A stretch of 64,000 nucleotides of DNA from Rhodoferax antarcticus ANT.BR (GTDB lineage Bacteria; Pseudomonadota; Gammaproteobacteria; Burkholderiales; Burkholderiaceae_C): NCBI RefSeq assembly GCF_001938565.1, contig NZ_MSYM01000013.1, positions 125,496 through 189,495 of the forward strand. Reading direction: 5' to 3'. The notes beneath the pieces are model-generated. The model was not told where the DNA came from, did no database searches, and saw only the letters and a program-made list of their open reading frames with translations. Both the position numbers and the translations under genes were made by a program. Shown here in pieces: positions 18,588 through 28,841 of this stretch; position 1 is the first letter of the stretch; the number at the start of each line of letters is the position of its first letter.

Positions 18588-20399
18588 ATGAATCACATCA
18601 GAAACTTCTCCATCATTGCCCATATTGACCATGGCAAGTCAACGCTGGCCGATCGGCTGATCCAGCGCTGCGGCGGGTTGCAAGAGCGGGAGATGCAAGC
18701 TCAGGTGCTGGACTCAATGGACATCGAGAAAGAGCGTGGCATCACCATCAAGGCGCAAACTGCTGCGCTGCAGTACAAAGCCAAAGATGGTCAGATCTAC
18801 AACCTGAACTTGATCGACACCCCCGGCCATGTGGACTTTTCTTATGAAGTGAGCCGCTCGCTCTCAGCCTGCGAAGGCGCGCTGCTGGTGGTGGACGCCA
18901 GTCAGGGTGTCGAAGCCCAAACCGTGGCCAATTGCTACACCGCACTGGATCTGGGTGTGGAAGTGGTGCCGGTGCTCAACAAAATGGACCTGCCCAACGC
19001 CGACCCGGAAAACGCCCGTTCGGAAGTGGAAGACGTTATCGGTATCGATGCGTCTGAGGCCATTGCCTGTTCGGCCAAAACTGGCATGGGTATCGATGAG
19101 ATTCTGGAAGCCGTGGTGGCGCGCATTCCCGCGCCTAAAGGCAATCCCAACGCGGCTTTACGCGCCATGATTGTCGACAGCTGGTTTGACAGCTATGTTG
19201 GTGTGGTGATGCTGGTGCGCATTGTCGATGGCCGTCTCGCCAAAGGGGAGCGCATCAAAATGATGGCCACCGGCACCACTTACAACGCTGATAGCCTGGG
19301 CGTGTTCACCCCGGCCAACCAGCCACGTGAAGCGCTTGAGGCAGGCGAGGTGGGTTACATCATTGCCGGTATCCGTGAACTGCAGGCCGCCAAAGTGGGC
19401 GACACCATCACTCTGATTCGCCCCGGCACCGGTGGTGCGGCAGCCACGGCCACCGAGCCATTGCCCGGCTTCAAGGAAATCCAGCCGCAGGTGTTTGCCG
19501 GGCTGTACCCCACCGAAGCCAACCAGTACGAAGGTCTTCGTGACAGCCTGGAAAAGTTGAAGCTCAACGATGCGTCGCTGCATTACGAGCCGGAAGTGTC
19601 GCAGGCGCTGGGCTTTGGCTTTCGTTGCGGCTTTCTGGGCTTGCTGCACATGGAAATAGTGCAAGAGCGCCTAGAGCGCGAGTTTGACCAAGACCTTATC
19701 ACCACCGCGCCCAGCGTGGTTTACCAGGTGGTACAGGCCGATGGCACAGTAAAGATGGTGGAAAACCCCTCCAAGATGCCCGATCAGGGCCGCCTGGAAG
19801 AAATCCGTGAACCCATCGTGACCTTGCATCTGTACATGCCGCAGGAATATGTGGGCCCGGTGATGACGCTGGCCAATCAGAAGCGCGGCGTGCAGATGAA
19901 CATGGCCTACAAGGGCCGCCAGGTGGTGCTGACCTACGAGATTCCGCTGGGCGAGATCGTGATGGACTTCTTCGATAAGTTAAAAAGTGTCTCGCGCGGG
20001 TACGCTTCGATGGACTATGAGTTCAAGGAGTACCGCACCGCCGACGTGGTCAAGGTCGACATTTTGCTCAACGGTGAGAAGGTTGATGCCCTGTCGATCA
20101 TCGTGCACCGCTCGCAGTCGGTGTACCGAGGCCGCGCGGTAGTGAGCAAGATGCGTGAAGTGATTTCACGCCAGATGTACGACGTGGCGATTCAGGCCGC
20201 CATCGGTGCCAACGTGATCGCTCGTGAAACCATCAAAGCATTGCGCAAAAACGTGATCGCCAAGTGTTACGGCGGCGACATTTCACGCAAACGCAAGCTG
20301 TTGGAAAAGCAAAAAGAAGGCAAGAAGCGCATGAAGCAGATTGGTTCTGTTGAGGTGCCGCAAGAGGCGTTCCTGGCAATTTTGAAGGTGGATGCGTGA
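18588..20399 (+). CDS. lepA: Elongation factor 4 (LepA)
   Basis: LepA is a ribosome-dependent GTPase related to EF-G that acts under translation stress and in 30S maturation. The 603-residue protein has G1 [10 protein letters not shown]3 DTPGHVDF and G4 NKMDLP. The unique LepA C-terminal domain lies after about residue 490. The start [17 protein letters not shown] is standard. lepB begins within its stop codon. Confidence 0.96.
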   Translation: MNHIRNFSIIAHIDHGKSTLADRLIQRCGGLQEREMQAQVLDSMDIEKERGITIKAQTAALQYKAKDGQIYNLNLIDTPGHVDFSYEVSRSLSACEGALLVVDASQGVEAQTVANCYTALDLGVEVVPVLNKMDLPNADPENARSEVEDVIGIDASEAIACSAKTGMGIDEILEAVVARIPAPKGNPNAALRAMIVDSWFDSYVGVVMLVRIVDGRLAKGERIKMMATGTTYNADSLGVFTPANQPREALEAGEVGYIIAGIRELQAAKVGDTITLIRPGTGGAAATATEPLPGFKEIQPQVFAGLYPTEANQYEGLRDSLEKLKLNDASLHYEPEVSQALGFGFRCGFLGLLHMEIVQERLEREFDQDLITTAPSVVYQVVQADGTVKMVENPSKMPDQGRLEEIREPIVTLHLYMPQEYVGPVMTLANQKRGVQMNMAYKGRQVVLTYEIPLGEIVMDFFDKLKSVSRGYASMDYEFKEYRTADVVKVDILLNGEKVDALSIIVHRSQSVYRGRAVVSKMREVISRQMYDVAIQAAIGANVIARETIKALRKNVIAKCYGGDISRKRKLLEKQKEGKKRMKQIGSVEVPQEAFLAILKVDA

Positions 20400-21364
20400 T
20401 GCAGGCCCTAACTTCTGCTGTTTTGGCTGCCTTTGTGGCCTATGTCGGGGCCTGGTACTTTGGCATGGTGGAAGGCAACTTCGCTCTGCTGCTCTTTCTG
20501 GCCAGCATCATCACCGGCGCCTATTGGCTGGCTGAACGCTTTGTTTTCCTGCCGCAACGCCAGAGAGCCGCTGCCGAGCTGGAAGTGCAAACCCTCAAAC
20601 GCAACGAAGAACTGGGCAAGCTGGGCATCAGCAAGGTGGATGACAACCTGACTGAGGCCAAACACCGCCTGCTGGCGCAGCCCTGGTGGCTGGATTGGAC
20701 GGCCGGGCTGTTCCCGGTGATCATTGGCGTCTTTATTCTGCGGTCGTTTCTGTTTGAGCCATTCAAGATTCCATCGGGCTCGATGATTCCGACCCTGCTG
20801 GTGGGTGACCTGATTTTGGTCAACAAGTTCGAATACGGCCTGCGCCTGCCGGTGCTCAACACCAAGGTCACTGCTGGCACACCGCCGCAGCGCGGTGACG
20901 TGATGGTGTTTCGCTACCCGCCCAAGCCCAGTCTGGACTACATCAAACGCGTGGTCGGGGTGCCCGGTGACGAGGTGGCCTACCTCAACAAACGGCTTAG
21001 CATCAACGGCAAAGCGGTGCCAACCGACACCTTGCCTGAATTTTTTGACGAAGACACCATGCGCTACTTCAAGCAGTTTGAAGAAGACATGGGCACCGCC
21101 AAACATCGCCTGCTCAATGACGACAGCCGCCCCGCCTTTGTGCCGGGTGCTGGTGAGTTTCAGTTCAAGCAAAACTGCCAGTACAGCGTCGAGGGGGTGA
21201 TGTGCAAGGTGCCCGAGGGCCACTACTTCATGATGGGCGACAACCGCGACAACTCTCTTGATTCGCGCTATTGGGGTTTTGTGCCAGAGAAAAACATTGT
21301 CGGAAAAGCCTTTTTTGTCTGGATGAACTTTGGTAACCTCAAGCGTATTGGTCCTTTTAACTGA
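20399..21364 (+). CDS. lepB: Signal peptidase I
   Basis: LepB removes signal peptides from exported proteins at the inner membrane. Two N-terminal transmembrane segments (about residues 4-22 and 100-120) precede the catalytic domain. It has catalytic Ser128 in PSGSMIPTLL and Lys183 in YIKRVVG, and the C-terminal box GDNRDNSLDSRYWG. ATG 20399 overlaps the lepA stop; a GTG one codon earlier is an alternative. The lepA-lepB-DUF4845-rnc-era order is conserved in betaproteobacteria. Confidence 0.95.
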   Translation: MQALTSAVLAAFVAYVGAWYFGMVEGNFALLLFLASIITGAYWLAERFVFLPQRQRAAAELEVQTLKRNEELGKLGISKVDDNLTEAKHRLLAQPWWLDWTAGLFPVIIGVFILRSFLFEPFKIPSGSMIPTLLVGDLILVNKFEYGLRLPVLNTKVTAGTPPQRGDVMVFRYPPKPSLDYIKRVVGVPGDEVAYLNKRLSINGKAVPTDTLPEFFDEDTMRYFKQFEEDMGTAKHRLLNDDSRPAFVPGAGEFQFKQNCQYSVEGVMCKVPEGHYFMMGDNRDNSLDSRYWGFVPEKNIVGKAFFVWMNFGNLKRIGPFN

Positions 21365-21377
21365 GCAGGAGTTTTCT

Positions 21378-21731
21378 ATGGTTCGCGCCGTCAAATCAGG
21401 TCAACGTGGCCTCTCACTCATCGGCTTCATCTTTGTGGGTGCTGTGCTGGCGGTATCAGGCGTGATCGTGGCGCAGATCCTTCCTACTGCCATCGAGTAC
21501 CAGGCCGTGCTCAAGGCGGTCCAGAAAGCCTCTGAAGGCAATACGGTGGTGGAGGTGCGCTCTATTTTTGATAAGGCATCGGCCATCGACAACATCAGCT
21601 CGATCACCGCCAAAGACATTGAAGTCACCAAGGAAAATGACAAGGTGGTGGTGAGTTTCGCCTACCAGCGCGAGATTCATCTGGCCGGCCCGGCCTACCT
21701 GACGATGAAGTATGCAGGCCGCTCAAACTAA
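21378..21731 (+). CDS. DUF4845 small membrane protein
   Basis: This 117-residue protein is of the family commonly found between lepB and rnc. It has a short basic N terminus (MVRAVKSGQRG), one transmembrane helix (LIGFIFVGAVLAVSGVIVA) and a small extracytoplasmic domain of about 80 residues. ATG 21378 has AGGAG seven bases upstream, which decides the start over the longer open frame. The function is unknown. Confidence 0.88.
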   Translation: MVRAVKSGQRGLSLIGFIFVGAVLAVSGVIVAQILPTAIEYQAVLKAVQKASEGNTVVEVRSIFDKASAIDNISSITAKDIEVTKENDKVVVSFAYQREIHLAGPAYLTMKYAGRSN

Positions 21732-21752
21732 GGTGACAACACAGGTGACGCC

Positions 21753-22439
21753 TTGAGCGCGGGGCTGGCAGCGCTGCAACAGCGCCTGCAGTACCAATTT
21801 TCTGATCTGAGCCTGCTTGCGCGGGCCACCACCCACCGAAGCTTTTCCGCTGACCACAACGAGCGGCTGGAGTTTCTGGGCGATTCGGTGCTGGGTGTCT
21901 GCGTGGCGGATCTGCTTTACCAGCGACTCAGTGCGCTGCCAGAAGGTGATTTGTCGCGGGTACGTGCGGGTCTGGTGCGCCAGGAGGCGTTGCATCCGCT
22001 GGCTATCAAGCTGGGTTTGGGCGAGGTGATCCGCCTGGGCGAGGGCGAAATGCGCTCCGGAGGGAAAAAACGCCCGTCTATCCTTGCAGATGCTTTGGAA
22101 GCTGTGATTGGTGCCACCTATCTGGATGGCGGCTTCTCTGCAGCGCAGGCGCTGGTGAACCGGCTGTATGCCTCGCTGGAAATCAACCCGGCCATGGCTG
22201 CCATGGGCAAAGATCCTAAAACCGAACTGCAGGAATGGTTGCAGGCGCGGCGCATGAAAGTGCCTGGTTACAAAGTCGTCGCCACGCTGGGCGCGGCCCA
22301 CAAGCAAACCTTTGAGGTTGAATGCGAGATCACCGAACTCAATCTGACGGCGCGTGGCACGGGTGGCTCCCGCCGCGCTGGCGAACAAGCTGCCGCCACC
22401 ACCATGCTGCAAACACTCAAGACCAAAGGGCCTCAATGA
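21753..22439 (+). CDS. rnc: Ribonuclease III
   Basis: RNase III cuts double-stranded RNA in rRNA precursors and regulatory duplexes. The 228-residue protein has the signature [12 protein letters not shown] with metal-binding Glu/Asp, and [14 protein letters not shown] with the second acidic pair. A C-terminal dsRNA-binding domain follows ([13 protein letters not shown] to the end). The start is TTG 21753. The stop overlaps the era start (ATGA), so expression of the two is coupled. Confidence 0.95.
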   Translation: MSAGLAALQQRLQYQFSDLSLLARATTHRSFSADHNERLEFLGDSVLGVCVADLLYQRLSALPEGDLSRVRAGLVRQEALHPLAIKLGLGEVIRLGEGEMRSGGKKRPSILADALEAVIGATYLDGGFSAAQALVNRLYASLEINPAMAAMGKDPKTELQEWLQARRMKVPGYKVVATLGAAHKQTFEVECEITELNLTARGTGGSRRAGEQAAATTMLQTLKTKGPQ

Positions 22440-23467
22440 CTACTATAAAAAACGAAGCTGCCGACGCAGATGGCACGGGGGCTACAGCCCTAAATGACGT
22501 TGAAGCGATGCTGGCAGGCCTGCACCGCAACATGCGCCCCGCCGGGCCGGTTGATGCGCCGGTCGCTGGCCAGCGCTGCGGCTTGATCGCCATTGTGGGC
22601 AAACCCAACGTGGGCAAATCGACCCTGCTGAACGCGCTGGTCGGGCAAAAGATCAGCATCACCTCACGCAAGGCGCAAACCACCCGCCACCGTATCACCG
22701 GCATGCACACGGTTGGCGCAACGCAGTTTGTGTTTGTCGATACCCCGGGTTTCCAAACCATCCACGGCAACGCCTTAAACAAGTCGTTGAACAAAACCGT
22801 GGTGGGCGCGGTGGCCGATGTGGATTTGATTTTGTTTGTGGTGGAGGCGGGCAGCTTTACCCCTGCCGATGCCCGCGTCTTGGCGCTGCTGGGCAAAAAC
22901 ATCCCGACGCTGCTGATTGCCAACAAGCTCGACAACGTGCACCGCCGTGGTGACATCGCGCCCTGGTTACAGGACATGCAGGCCAAACATACGTTCACTG
23001 AATTTGTGCCAATGTCGGCCAAAAACGCCAAAGATGTCGATCGCCTGCTCGACATCTGCGCCAAGTACTTGCCCGAGCAGAGCTGGTGGTATGCGGCGGA
23101 TGAGTTGACCGACCGCAGCGAGCGCTTCATGGCCAGTGAAATGGTGCGTGAAAAGCTGTTTCGCCTGACCGGTGACGAGTTACCTTACACCTCGACTGTG
23201 ATCATTGATAAGTTTGAAGAGGAACCTCCCGCGAAGAAGGGCCAGAAACGCCTGCTGCGGATTGCCGCCTCCATCGTCGTTGAGCGTGATGGCCATAAAG
23301 CCATGGTGATTGGTGACAAGGGGGAGCGCATCAAACGCATTGGCATGGAAACCCGTGTCGAGCTAGAAAAGCTGCTGGACTGCAAGGTTTTCATCGAAAT
23401 GTGGGTCAAAGTGCGCTCAGGCTGGGCCGATGACGAAGCCCGGGTGCGCTCCTTTGGCTACGAGTAA
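22436..23467 (+). CDS. era: GTPase Era
   Basis: Era binds 16S rRNA and couples 30S assembly to growth. The 343-residue protein has G1 [10 protein letters not shown]3 DTPGF and G4 NKLD. The C-terminal KH domain includes [17 protein letters not shown]. It has about 45 extra residues before the G domain compared with E. coli Era. Part of this extension is encoded by a palindromic repeat copy. ATG 22436 overlaps the rnc stop and starts [13 protein letters not shown]. Confidence 0.94.
   Translation: MTTIKNEAADADGTGATALNDVEAMLAGLHRNMRPAGPVDAPVAGQRCGLIAIVGKPNVGKSTLLNALVGQKISITSRKAQTTRHRITGMHTVGATQFVFVDTPGFQTIHGNALNKSLNKTVVGAVADVDLILFVVEAGSFTPADARVLALLGKNIPTLLIANKLDNVHRRGDIAPWLQDMQAKHTFTEFVPMSAKNAKDVDRLLDICAKYLPEQSWWYAADELTDRSERFMASEMVREKLFRLTGDELPYTSTVIIDKFEEEPPAKKGQKRLLRIAASIVVERDGHKAMVIGDKGERIKRIGMETRVELEKLLDCKVFIEMWVKVRSGWADDEARVRSFGYE
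22441..22490 (+). repeat. Palindromic repeat copy 4, inside era
   Basis: This copy forms the first codons of era. It keeps ACTATAAAAAACGAAGCTG and GGGGGCTACAGCCC. It is translated as [15 protein letters not shown], in the same frame as copies 8 and 9. Confidence 0.7.
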
Positions 23468-23501
23468 AAGCCAAAGCGCCATGTTTGACAGCCCCAAAAG
23501 C

Positions 23502-23531
23502 AACAAGGCAGCTTAAGCGGCCTTGTTTGTT
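23502..23531 (+). terminator. Terminator after era
   Basis: The stem AACAAGGC/GCCTTGTT (8 bp, ten-base loop) is followed by a T-rich tail (TGTTTG). It probably ends the lepA-era operon. Confidence 0.7.
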
Positions 23532-23981
23532 TGACCGCCAATGCATGCTATCAACCGAAAAGGGTATTCACCGCATAGGGGACAAGGGGTAACAGGCTAA
23601 CTGCGACAACGGTCCACACGATAGCAAGGTCGAGATTTCTGAGCTTGGTTTCAGTCAGGGTGTTTTCTTCTGGTTAGAAATTGAACTGTTGAGTCACAAA
23701 GATACTTGATGTTCAAATTAATAATAAACAGGTTATATATTTACCCATGATTCTGTTGGGGATATTGGCCCTTGGCAACCAAACGTGTCCCAAGTGAACC
23801 CGTCTTCAAGCGGTATGGCTGCAAGGGGCCGAGTCTTAAGCTTTCCGGCTCATTCTTTTTGTTGGCGTAACGTTGTCTTACAACTTGGGTGTCGTTGAGC
23901 GACGTATGCGCCTTAAACTAGAAAAATCACCTCAATTTTCATTGGTGTAACTAGACGGACCGCTTAAAAACGAGCAAGCGC
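23528..23981. other. Long gap upstream of the exosortase-type acyltransferase gene
   Basis: About 450 bases hold no gene that I can support. The stretch 23700-23745 is strikingly AT-rich for this genome, with TTATATAT at 23733-23740, and could hold a promoter. I found no convincing sigma-54 (GG/GC at -24/-12) site. The gap is long enough for a small RNA or a complex control region. Confidence 0.4.
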
Positions 23982-24770
23982 GTGATCATCCAAGACGTCG
24001 ACTGCACAAATCACATGATTCACCAAAGCCTGACCGACCTTTTTCAGACCCATTTTGAGGTGATTCCTGCGGATGAAGAACACTTGCTAGAAAAGGTCTA
24101 CCGCATCCGCCATCAGGTTTACTGTGAAGAGCTTGGCTTTGAACCGCACCAGGTCAACCAAATGGAGCAGGACGAGGCGGACAAGCATTCGATTCACTGC
24201 CTGTTGCTGCACAAACCTACCGGTGTCTATGTGGGTTGCGTCAGGTTGATTTTGTCGGACCAGCGTGCGCCTGATGCGGTGTTTCCGTTTGAAAAAACGT
24301 GCGCTCAGTCCTTGCGCTGGGTATTCGATAAATCAACGGGGACGTGCCGCAAGCGTTACGGTGAGATATCGCGCCTGGCCATCATCTCTGAATTTCGCCG
24401 ACCCAGGCATGGCGTTCTGATGGCAAACGGCAGCATCGAAAAGCTCGATATGGGCGACGTCGATGCCAGGAAACTGTTTCCTTCGATGGCGCTCGGACTT
24501 TATCTGGCGATCACGGCGATGGGGTTGGACCAGGGTCTGGATGGTGTGTTTGCGATGATGGAGCCGCGACTGGCACGCCAGTTACACGGTTTTGGCATCC
24601 ATTTCGAGCAGGTTGGCGATGTCGTCGAGCACCGCGGGGTGCGTGCGCCCTATTACATCAGCCGCCACTCGCTGCTCGACAATCTGAAGCTGGAATGCAG
24701 AAACCTGCTGACCAGAATCCAGGACTGTCTGACCGTGCCGCAAGCGCTGGTCTTGAAGTCGGGGCGCTAA
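23982..24770 (+). CDS. PEP-CTERM/exosortase-associated acyltransferase
   Basis: This 262-residue GNAT-fold protein resembles the exosortase-system acyltransferase family, which is distantly related to acyl-homoserine lactone synthases. Family-like blocks are VYRIRHQVYCEELGFEP near the N terminus and GEISRLAIISEFRR in the middle. The GTG start at 23982 is tentative; ATG at 24015 is also possible. No exosortase, PEP-CTERM substrate or polysaccharide gene is visible in this window, so it is an orphan here. Its substrate is unknown; acylation of exopolysaccharide or a signal molecule is a guess. Confidence 0.8.
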   Translation: MIIQDVDCTNHMIHQSLTDLFQTHFEVIPADEEHLLEKVYRIRHQVYCEELGFEPHQVNQMEQDEADKHSIHCLLLHKPTGVYVGCVRLILSDQRAPDAVFPFEKTCAQSLRWVFDKSTGTCRKRYGEISRLAIISEFRRPRHGVLMANGSIEKLDMGDVDARKLFPSMALGLYLAITAMGLDQGLDGVFAMMEPRLARQLHGFGIHFEQVGDVVEHRGVRAPYYISRHSLLDNLKLECRNLLTRIQDCLTVPQALVLKSGR

Positions 24771-24859
24771 GGATCCTGGCTGGGTTGCCTGTTCGGCAGG
24801 TGTTTATTTACCGGGCGGACGCGGTTTTGGCGTTGTTTGATGAACAATTCAGACCCTGA

Positions 24860-25609
24860 ATGGCAACCAAACGTATCTCAGATGAACCCGCCTTTGTGCT
24901 GCACCGCTACGACTGGAGCGAGACCAGCCTGATCCTGGAGGTGTTCACCCGCCACCATGGGCGACTGGCGCTGGTGGCCAAGGGGGTCAAGCGGCCCAGT
25001 TCCAGCTTTCGGCCGATCCTGCTGCCACTGCAGCCACTGCATCTGGCATTTGGTGGCGACGCTGAAATCAAAACCCTGAAAGCCGCCGAATGGCAAGGCG
25101 GCCATGTCATGCCCACCGGCGACGCGCTGATGTCGGGCTACTACCTCAACGAGTTGCTGCTGAACCTGTTGGCGCGTGAAGACCCGCACCCGGCGCTGTT
25201 TGACAGCTATGCCAGCGTGGTGGCGGTGATTGCCAGCGAGCACGGCGAAGTGCTGGAGTCTGCCCTGCGCGCGTTTGAGCTGCTGCTGCTGCGTGAAATT
25301 GGCCTCTTGCCGCTGCTGGACGCGCAAACCATGACACTGCTGGCGCTGCACCCCGATACGCGCTACAGCCTGGTACCCGAAGGCGGCCTGCGCCAAGCCA
25401 GCGAGGCAGACCGTGCCAGCCTGAACGGCGCGCAGTGGACCACCCTGCAACACGTGCTGGGCGAGCGCGCGCCGTTTACCGCCGTGCTGCGCGCCTGCGC
25501 TGAGGTGGCATCCGAGCTCAAACCGCAGCTGCGCACCCTGCTCAATTACCATTGCGGGGTGAGCGCCCTGCGCACCCGGCAAGTGATGATCGACCTGCAA
25601 AACCTATGA
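24860..25609 (+). CDS. recO: DNA repair protein RecO
   Basis: RecO helps load RecA at gaps in the RecFOR pathway and anneals ssDNA. The 249-residue product has the N-terminal OB-fold ([31 protein letters not shown]) and the helical C-terminal domain. The zinc-finger cysteines found in some RecO are absent. Its stop overlaps the pdxJ start (ATGA). Confidence 0.93.
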   Translation: MATKRISDEPAFVLHRYDWSETSLILEVFTRHHGRLALVAKGVKRPSSSFRPILLPLQPLHLAFGGDAEIKTLKAAEWQGGHVMPTGDALMSGYYLNELLLNLLAREDPHPALFDSYASVVAVIASEHGEVLESALRAFELLLLREIGLLPLLDAQTMTLLALHPDTRYSLVPEGGLRQASEADRASLNGAQWTTLQHVLGERAPFTAVLRACAEVASELKPQLRTLLNYHCGVSALRTRQVMIDLQNL

Positions 25610-26382
25610 ATACCACCGTACTTTCTGTGAATCTCAACAAAGTCGCCACAGTGCGTAACACGCGCCACCTGGGCATTCCCAGCCTGACCCGCGCCGCCAC
25701 CTTGTGCCTGCAAGCTGGGGCAAACGGCATCACCGTGCACCCGCGCCCAGATGAGCGCCACATCCGCGGCAGCGACGTGCCCGAGCTGGCGCGCCTGCTG
25801 CAGGCCTGGCCGGACCGCGAATACAACATTGAAGGCAATCCATTTCACAACCTGATGGACGTGGTCGGCAGCCTGGTGGCGCAAAAACTGCCGGTGCACC
25901 AGGTCACCTTTGTGCCCGACGGCCAGGGTCAGTTCACCAGCGACCACGGCTGGAGTTTTCCGCAGGATGCGCAGCGCCTGAAGCCGCTGATCGAGCAGGC
26001 GCATGCTTGGGGTGTGCGGGTGAGCCTGTTCATGGATGCTGAAACCGCTTCAATGGCTGCGGCCAAAGCCGTGGGCGCAAACCGTGTTGAGCTTTACACC
26101 GAACCCTATGCCGCCGCCTGGGGCACCCCGGAAGTTGCTGCGCAGCTGGCGCGTTTTGCCAGCGCCGCCCAAGCCGCGTTGGCGGCGGGCTTGGGTGTGA
26201 ACGCCGGGCATGACCTGAACCGCGATAACCTCACCGTCTTTTTGAATCAAGTGCCCGGCGTGAGTGAGGTGTCGATCGGCCACGCGCTGATTGCGGATGC
26301 GCTGGAGCTGGGTTATGAGGCCACCATCAAAGACTATTTGCGCTGCATCGCTCAGGCTGAGCAGCTGCACATGGTGGGCTGA
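25606..26382 (+). CDS. pdxJ: Pyridoxine 5'-phosphate synthase
   Basis: PdxJ makes pyridoxine 5'-phosphate from 1-deoxyxylulose 5-phosphate and 3-amino-2-oxopropyl phosphate. The 258-residue TIM barrel starts [20 protein letters not shown]. It has [32 protein letters not shown] and [16 protein letters not shown] 25606 overlaps the recO stop, which decides the start over the longer open frame. Confidence 0.95.
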   Translation: MNTTVLSVNLNKVATVRNTRHLGIPSLTRAATLCLQAGANGITVHPRPDERHIRGSDVPELARLLQAWPDREYNIEGNPFHNLMDVVGSLVAQKLPVHQVTFVPDGQGQFTSDHGWSFPQDAQRLKPLIEQAHAWGVRVSLFMDAETASMAAAKAVGANRVELYTEPYAAAWGTPEVAAQLARFASAAQAALAAGLGVNAGHDLNRDNLTVFLNQVPGVSEVSIGHALIADALELGYEATIKDYLRCIAQAEQLHMVG

Positions 26383-26413
26383 ACAACGCGCTTCGCAAAG
26401 CCAAACCCACATC

Positions 26414-26809
26414 ATGATTTACGGCATTGGCACCGACATCTGCGACGTGCGGCGCATCCAGGCCAGCCTGAACCGCCACGGTGAGCGTTTTGCCAAAAAA
26501 GTGCTCAGCGAGGGCGAATTCGCCACCTGGCAGATGCGCAGCCAGCGCTGGCCCGAACGCGGTGTGCGCTACTTGGCCACGCGTTTCAGCGCCAAAGAAG
26601 CTTTCAGCAAAGCCATTGGCCTTGGCATGACCCTACCGATGACCTGGCGCAGCTGCGAAATTGGCAAGCTGCCCAGCGGCAAGCCGGTGGTGCTGCTGCA
26701 GGGTGCGTTGAAAGACTGGTTTGACAGCCGACATTTGTCTGCGCACATCACGGTGACTGATGAGACCGATTACGCCGCCAGCTTCTGCGTGGTGGAAGTG
26801 ACTGTTTAA
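26414..26809 (+). CDS. acpS: Holo-ACP synthase
   Basis: AcpS attaches 4'-phosphopantetheine to acyl carrier protein (acpP is in this window). The 131-residue product begins [16 protein letters not shown], with the metal-binding Asp. The second conserved acidic residue is in [15 protein letters not shown]. The pdxJ-acpS-nagZ order is typical of betaproteobacteria. Confidence 0.95.
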   Translation: MIYGIGTDICDVRRIQASLNRHGERFAKKVLSEGEFATWQMRSQRWPERGVRYLATRFSAKEAFSKAIGLGMTLPMTWRSCEIGKLPSGKPVVLLQGALKDWFDSRHLSAHITVTDETDYAASFCVVEVTV

Positions 26810-26817
26810 TTTAGCAT

Positions 26818-26868
26818 AAAAAAGGCCTCTAGCCCTTACTGCATAAGCGTAAGCAGCTATCAATAATA
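26818..26868 (-). repeat. Palindromic repeat copy 5
   Basis: This copy lies between acpS and nagZ in reverse orientation. Blocks are GGCCTCTAGCCCTTA and AAGCGTAAGCAGCTATC. It ends just before the nagZ ribosome binding site, so it forms the nagZ upstream region. Confidence 0.85.
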
Positions 26869-26879
26869 AGGACAGTTCA

Positions 26880-27962
26880 ATGAGCTTTCACGCCCCTTTG
26901 ATCATCGACATTGCCGGCACAACCCTCAGCAAAGCCGACAAAAAGCGCCTGAAGCACCCGCTGGTGGGCGGCATGATTTTGTTTGCCCGCAACTGGGAAA
27001 GTCGCGCGCAGCTCACCGAGCTGTGCCGCAACATCAAAAAAATCCGCCCTGACCTACTGATCTGCGTCGACCATGAAGGTGGCCGGGTGCAGCGTTTTAA
27101 AACCGACGGCTTTACCCACCTGCCGCCGATGCGGGCTTTGGGTGAAATGTGGCGCCAGGAGAGCGTCGGGCTTGCCGGTGAAGGCGCCATGCATGCCACT
27201 GCGGCGGCCACCGCCTGCGGCTATGTGCTGGGTGCCGAGTTGCGTGCCTGCGGCATTGATTTGAGCTTCACCCCGGTGCTGGACCTTGATTACGGCCCCA
27301 GTGGCGTGATTGGTAACCGCGCTTTTGATGCGGATGCCCGCGTGGTCAGCCTGCTGGCCAAGAGCCTGATGCACGGCCTGCTGCAAAGCGGCATGGCAAA
27401 CTGCGGCAAACACTTCCCCGGCCACGGCTTTGTGGCCGCTGACTCCCACACCGACCTGCCGGTGGACACGCGCAGCTTGAAAGCTATCTTGAAGGATGAC
27501 GCCGCGCCTTACCGCTGGCTGGGCAACAGTCTGGCCGGCGTGATGCCCGCCCATGTGATCTACCCCAAAGTGGACAAACGCGCGGCGTGTTTTTCTAAAA
27601 AATGGCTGACCGACATCCTGCGCCACCAGCTCGGGTTTACCGGCGCCATCTTCAGCGACGATCTGTCCATGGCGGCTGCCCGTGTCATCGATGGCCAGCC
27701 GGTCAGTACTACGCAAGCGGCGCTGGCCGCTCTGAACGCAGGCTGCGACATGGTGCTGCTGTGCAACCAGTCGCTGGGTGACGGTGCCGAGGTGGATGCC
27801 TTGATTGACGGCCTGACCCGCGCCCATTACCACGGCCAATGGGAGCCGCTGGATATCAGCCAGGAGCGCCGTCTGGCGCTGCTACCCCGAAATTGCGTCA
27901 TGCTGTGGGACGATTTGATGGTGCAGCCTGCCTACATGCAGGCGCTGGATCTGCTGCCTTGA
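26880..27962 (+). CDS. nagZ: Beta-N-acetylhexosaminidase NagZ
   Basis: NagZ removes GlcNAc from anhydro-muropeptides in cell wall recycling. The 360-residue GH3 protein has the Asp/His catalytic segment KHFPGHGFVAADSHTDLP and the nucleophile motif IFSDDLSMAAA. ICVDHEGGRVQRF is also conserved. The ribosome binding site is AAGGA, eight bases before the ATG. Confidence 0.95.
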   Translation: MSFHAPLIIDIAGTTLSKADKKRLKHPLVGGMILFARNWESRAQLTELCRNIKKIRPDLLICVDHEGGRVQRFKTDGFTHLPPMRALGEMWRQESVGLAGEGAMHATAAATACGYVLGAELRACGIDLSFTPVLDLDYGPSGVIGNRAFDADARVVSLLAKSLMHGLLQSGMANCGKHFPGHGFVAADSHTDLPVDTRSLKAILKDDAAPYRWLGNSLAGVMPAHVIYPKVDKRAACFSKKWLTDILRHQLGFTGAIFSDDLSMAAARVIDGQPVSTTQAALAALNAGCDMVLLCNQSLGDGAEVDALIDGLTRAHYHGQWEPLDISQERRLALLPRNCVMLWDDLMVQPAYMQALDLLP

Positions 27963-28056
27963 TACGTCAACCCAAATGGTTTGTTTGGGGAGTGCGTCAA
28001 TGGCCATCAACGGCCGCACGGGGCCGCAGGGTGCGCCCAATGCAAAGGCTGGGTTT

Positions 28057-28284
28057 TCAGGGCGAACGGTGCAGCCGTGGTGACGATAGTGCGGCAATCA
28101 TGTCGCTGGTGGCTGCATCCACATTCGGGTGCGCCTGCATTAACCGCGCGCCGGTCAGCAGCTTGCGCAGCTCCTGCAAGTCTTTCACGGTCGGTGCCAC
28201 CTTGATCTGAGCGATGGCAGCGGTCGCATTACCGCCCTTGATGAGAGCCAGAACCTTCGGTGCCCAGAGGCTTGGACGTGACAT
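28057..28284 (-). CDS. Small conserved-looking hypothetical protein
   Basis: This 75-residue protein begins MSRPSLWAPKVLALIKGGN. It has a good ribosome binding site (AGGAAA, eight bases before the ATG). It is mostly helical in character, with no signal peptide or cysteine. I do not recognise a domain. The ribosome binding site and the lack of a competing gene support it as real. Confidence 0.6.
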   Translation of the reverse strand: MSRPSLWAPKVLALIKGGNATAAIAQIKVAPTVKDLQELRKLLTGARLMQAHPNVDAATSDMIAALSSPRLHRSP

Positions 28285-28318
28285 GCAGTGTTTTCCTGAT
28301 CGTTTGACAATTGTGAAT

Positions 28319-28375
28319 TAAATTGGCCTCTAGCCCTTATTTTATAAGCGCCAGAAGCTATTGAATATATAGTAA
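28319..28375 (-). repeat. Palindromic repeat copy 6
   Basis: Reverse orientation, with blocks TTGGCCTCTAGCCCTTATTT and ATAAGCGCCAGAAGCTATTG. The tail ATATATAGTAAT is shared with copy 7. It lies between the small leftward gene and yciH. Confidence 0.9.
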
Positions 28376-28459
28376 TCTGTCCAAAGATTCACGCCACTTG
28401 CGTGGCCAGTCAGCAGCCGTGCCGGACAATCGACGATCACATTTTCACTTACCTGCCCG

Positions 28460-28822
28460 ATGAAACCCAAATCTTCCACCGGTGGTCTGGTTTACAGCAC
28501 CGACCTGGGTCGCATCTGCCCGGCGTGCCGTCACCCAGTAGCTGCCTGCCAGTGTGCGTCTGCCAAGCCCAAGGCAGTCACCGACGGCATCGTGCGTGTC
28601 TCGCGTGAGACCAAGGGCCGCGCGGGCAAAGGCGTGACGCTGGTGAAAGGGTTGGCGCTGGACGAGCCTGCGCTGGTGACTTTGGCCAAGCAGCTTAAGA
28701 CGGCCTGCGGGTCCGGCGGCACGGTGAAAGACGGCGTGATTGAGGTGCAGGGCGACCACTGCGAGCGGGTGATGGCGCTGCTGCAGGCGCAGGGCCACAA
28801 GGTCAAGCGCGCAGGCGGGTGA
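28460..28822 (+). CDS. yciH: SUI1/YciH-family translation initiation factor
   Basis: This 120-residue protein is related to eukaryotic eIF1 (SUI1). An N-terminal Cys cluster (CPACRHPVAACQC) could bind a metal. The SUI1 fold follows, with VRVSRETKGRAGKGVTLVKGL and the C-terminal GGTVKDGVIEVQGDH. In E. coli YciH influences initiation fidelity, mainly under stress. Confidence 0.92.
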   Translation: MKPKSSTGGLVYSTDLGRICPACRHPVAACQCASAKPKAVTDGIVRVSRETKGRAGKGVTLVKGLALDEPALVTLAKQLKTACGSGGTVKDGVIEVQGDHCERVMALLQAQGHKVKRAGG

Positions 28823-28841
28823 GCATGACAACGGCCACCCA

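Noticed and set aside
23700..23981. Sigma-54 promoter before the acyltransferase gene
   Set aside because: No GG/GC pair with the -24/-12 spacing and flanking consensus was found on reading the region.
26633..28205. Open frames antisense to or after nagZ
   Set aside because: They overlap conserved acpS/nagZ coding sequence or lack ribosome binding sites and recognisable content; only 28057-28284 on the minus strand has a credible start.
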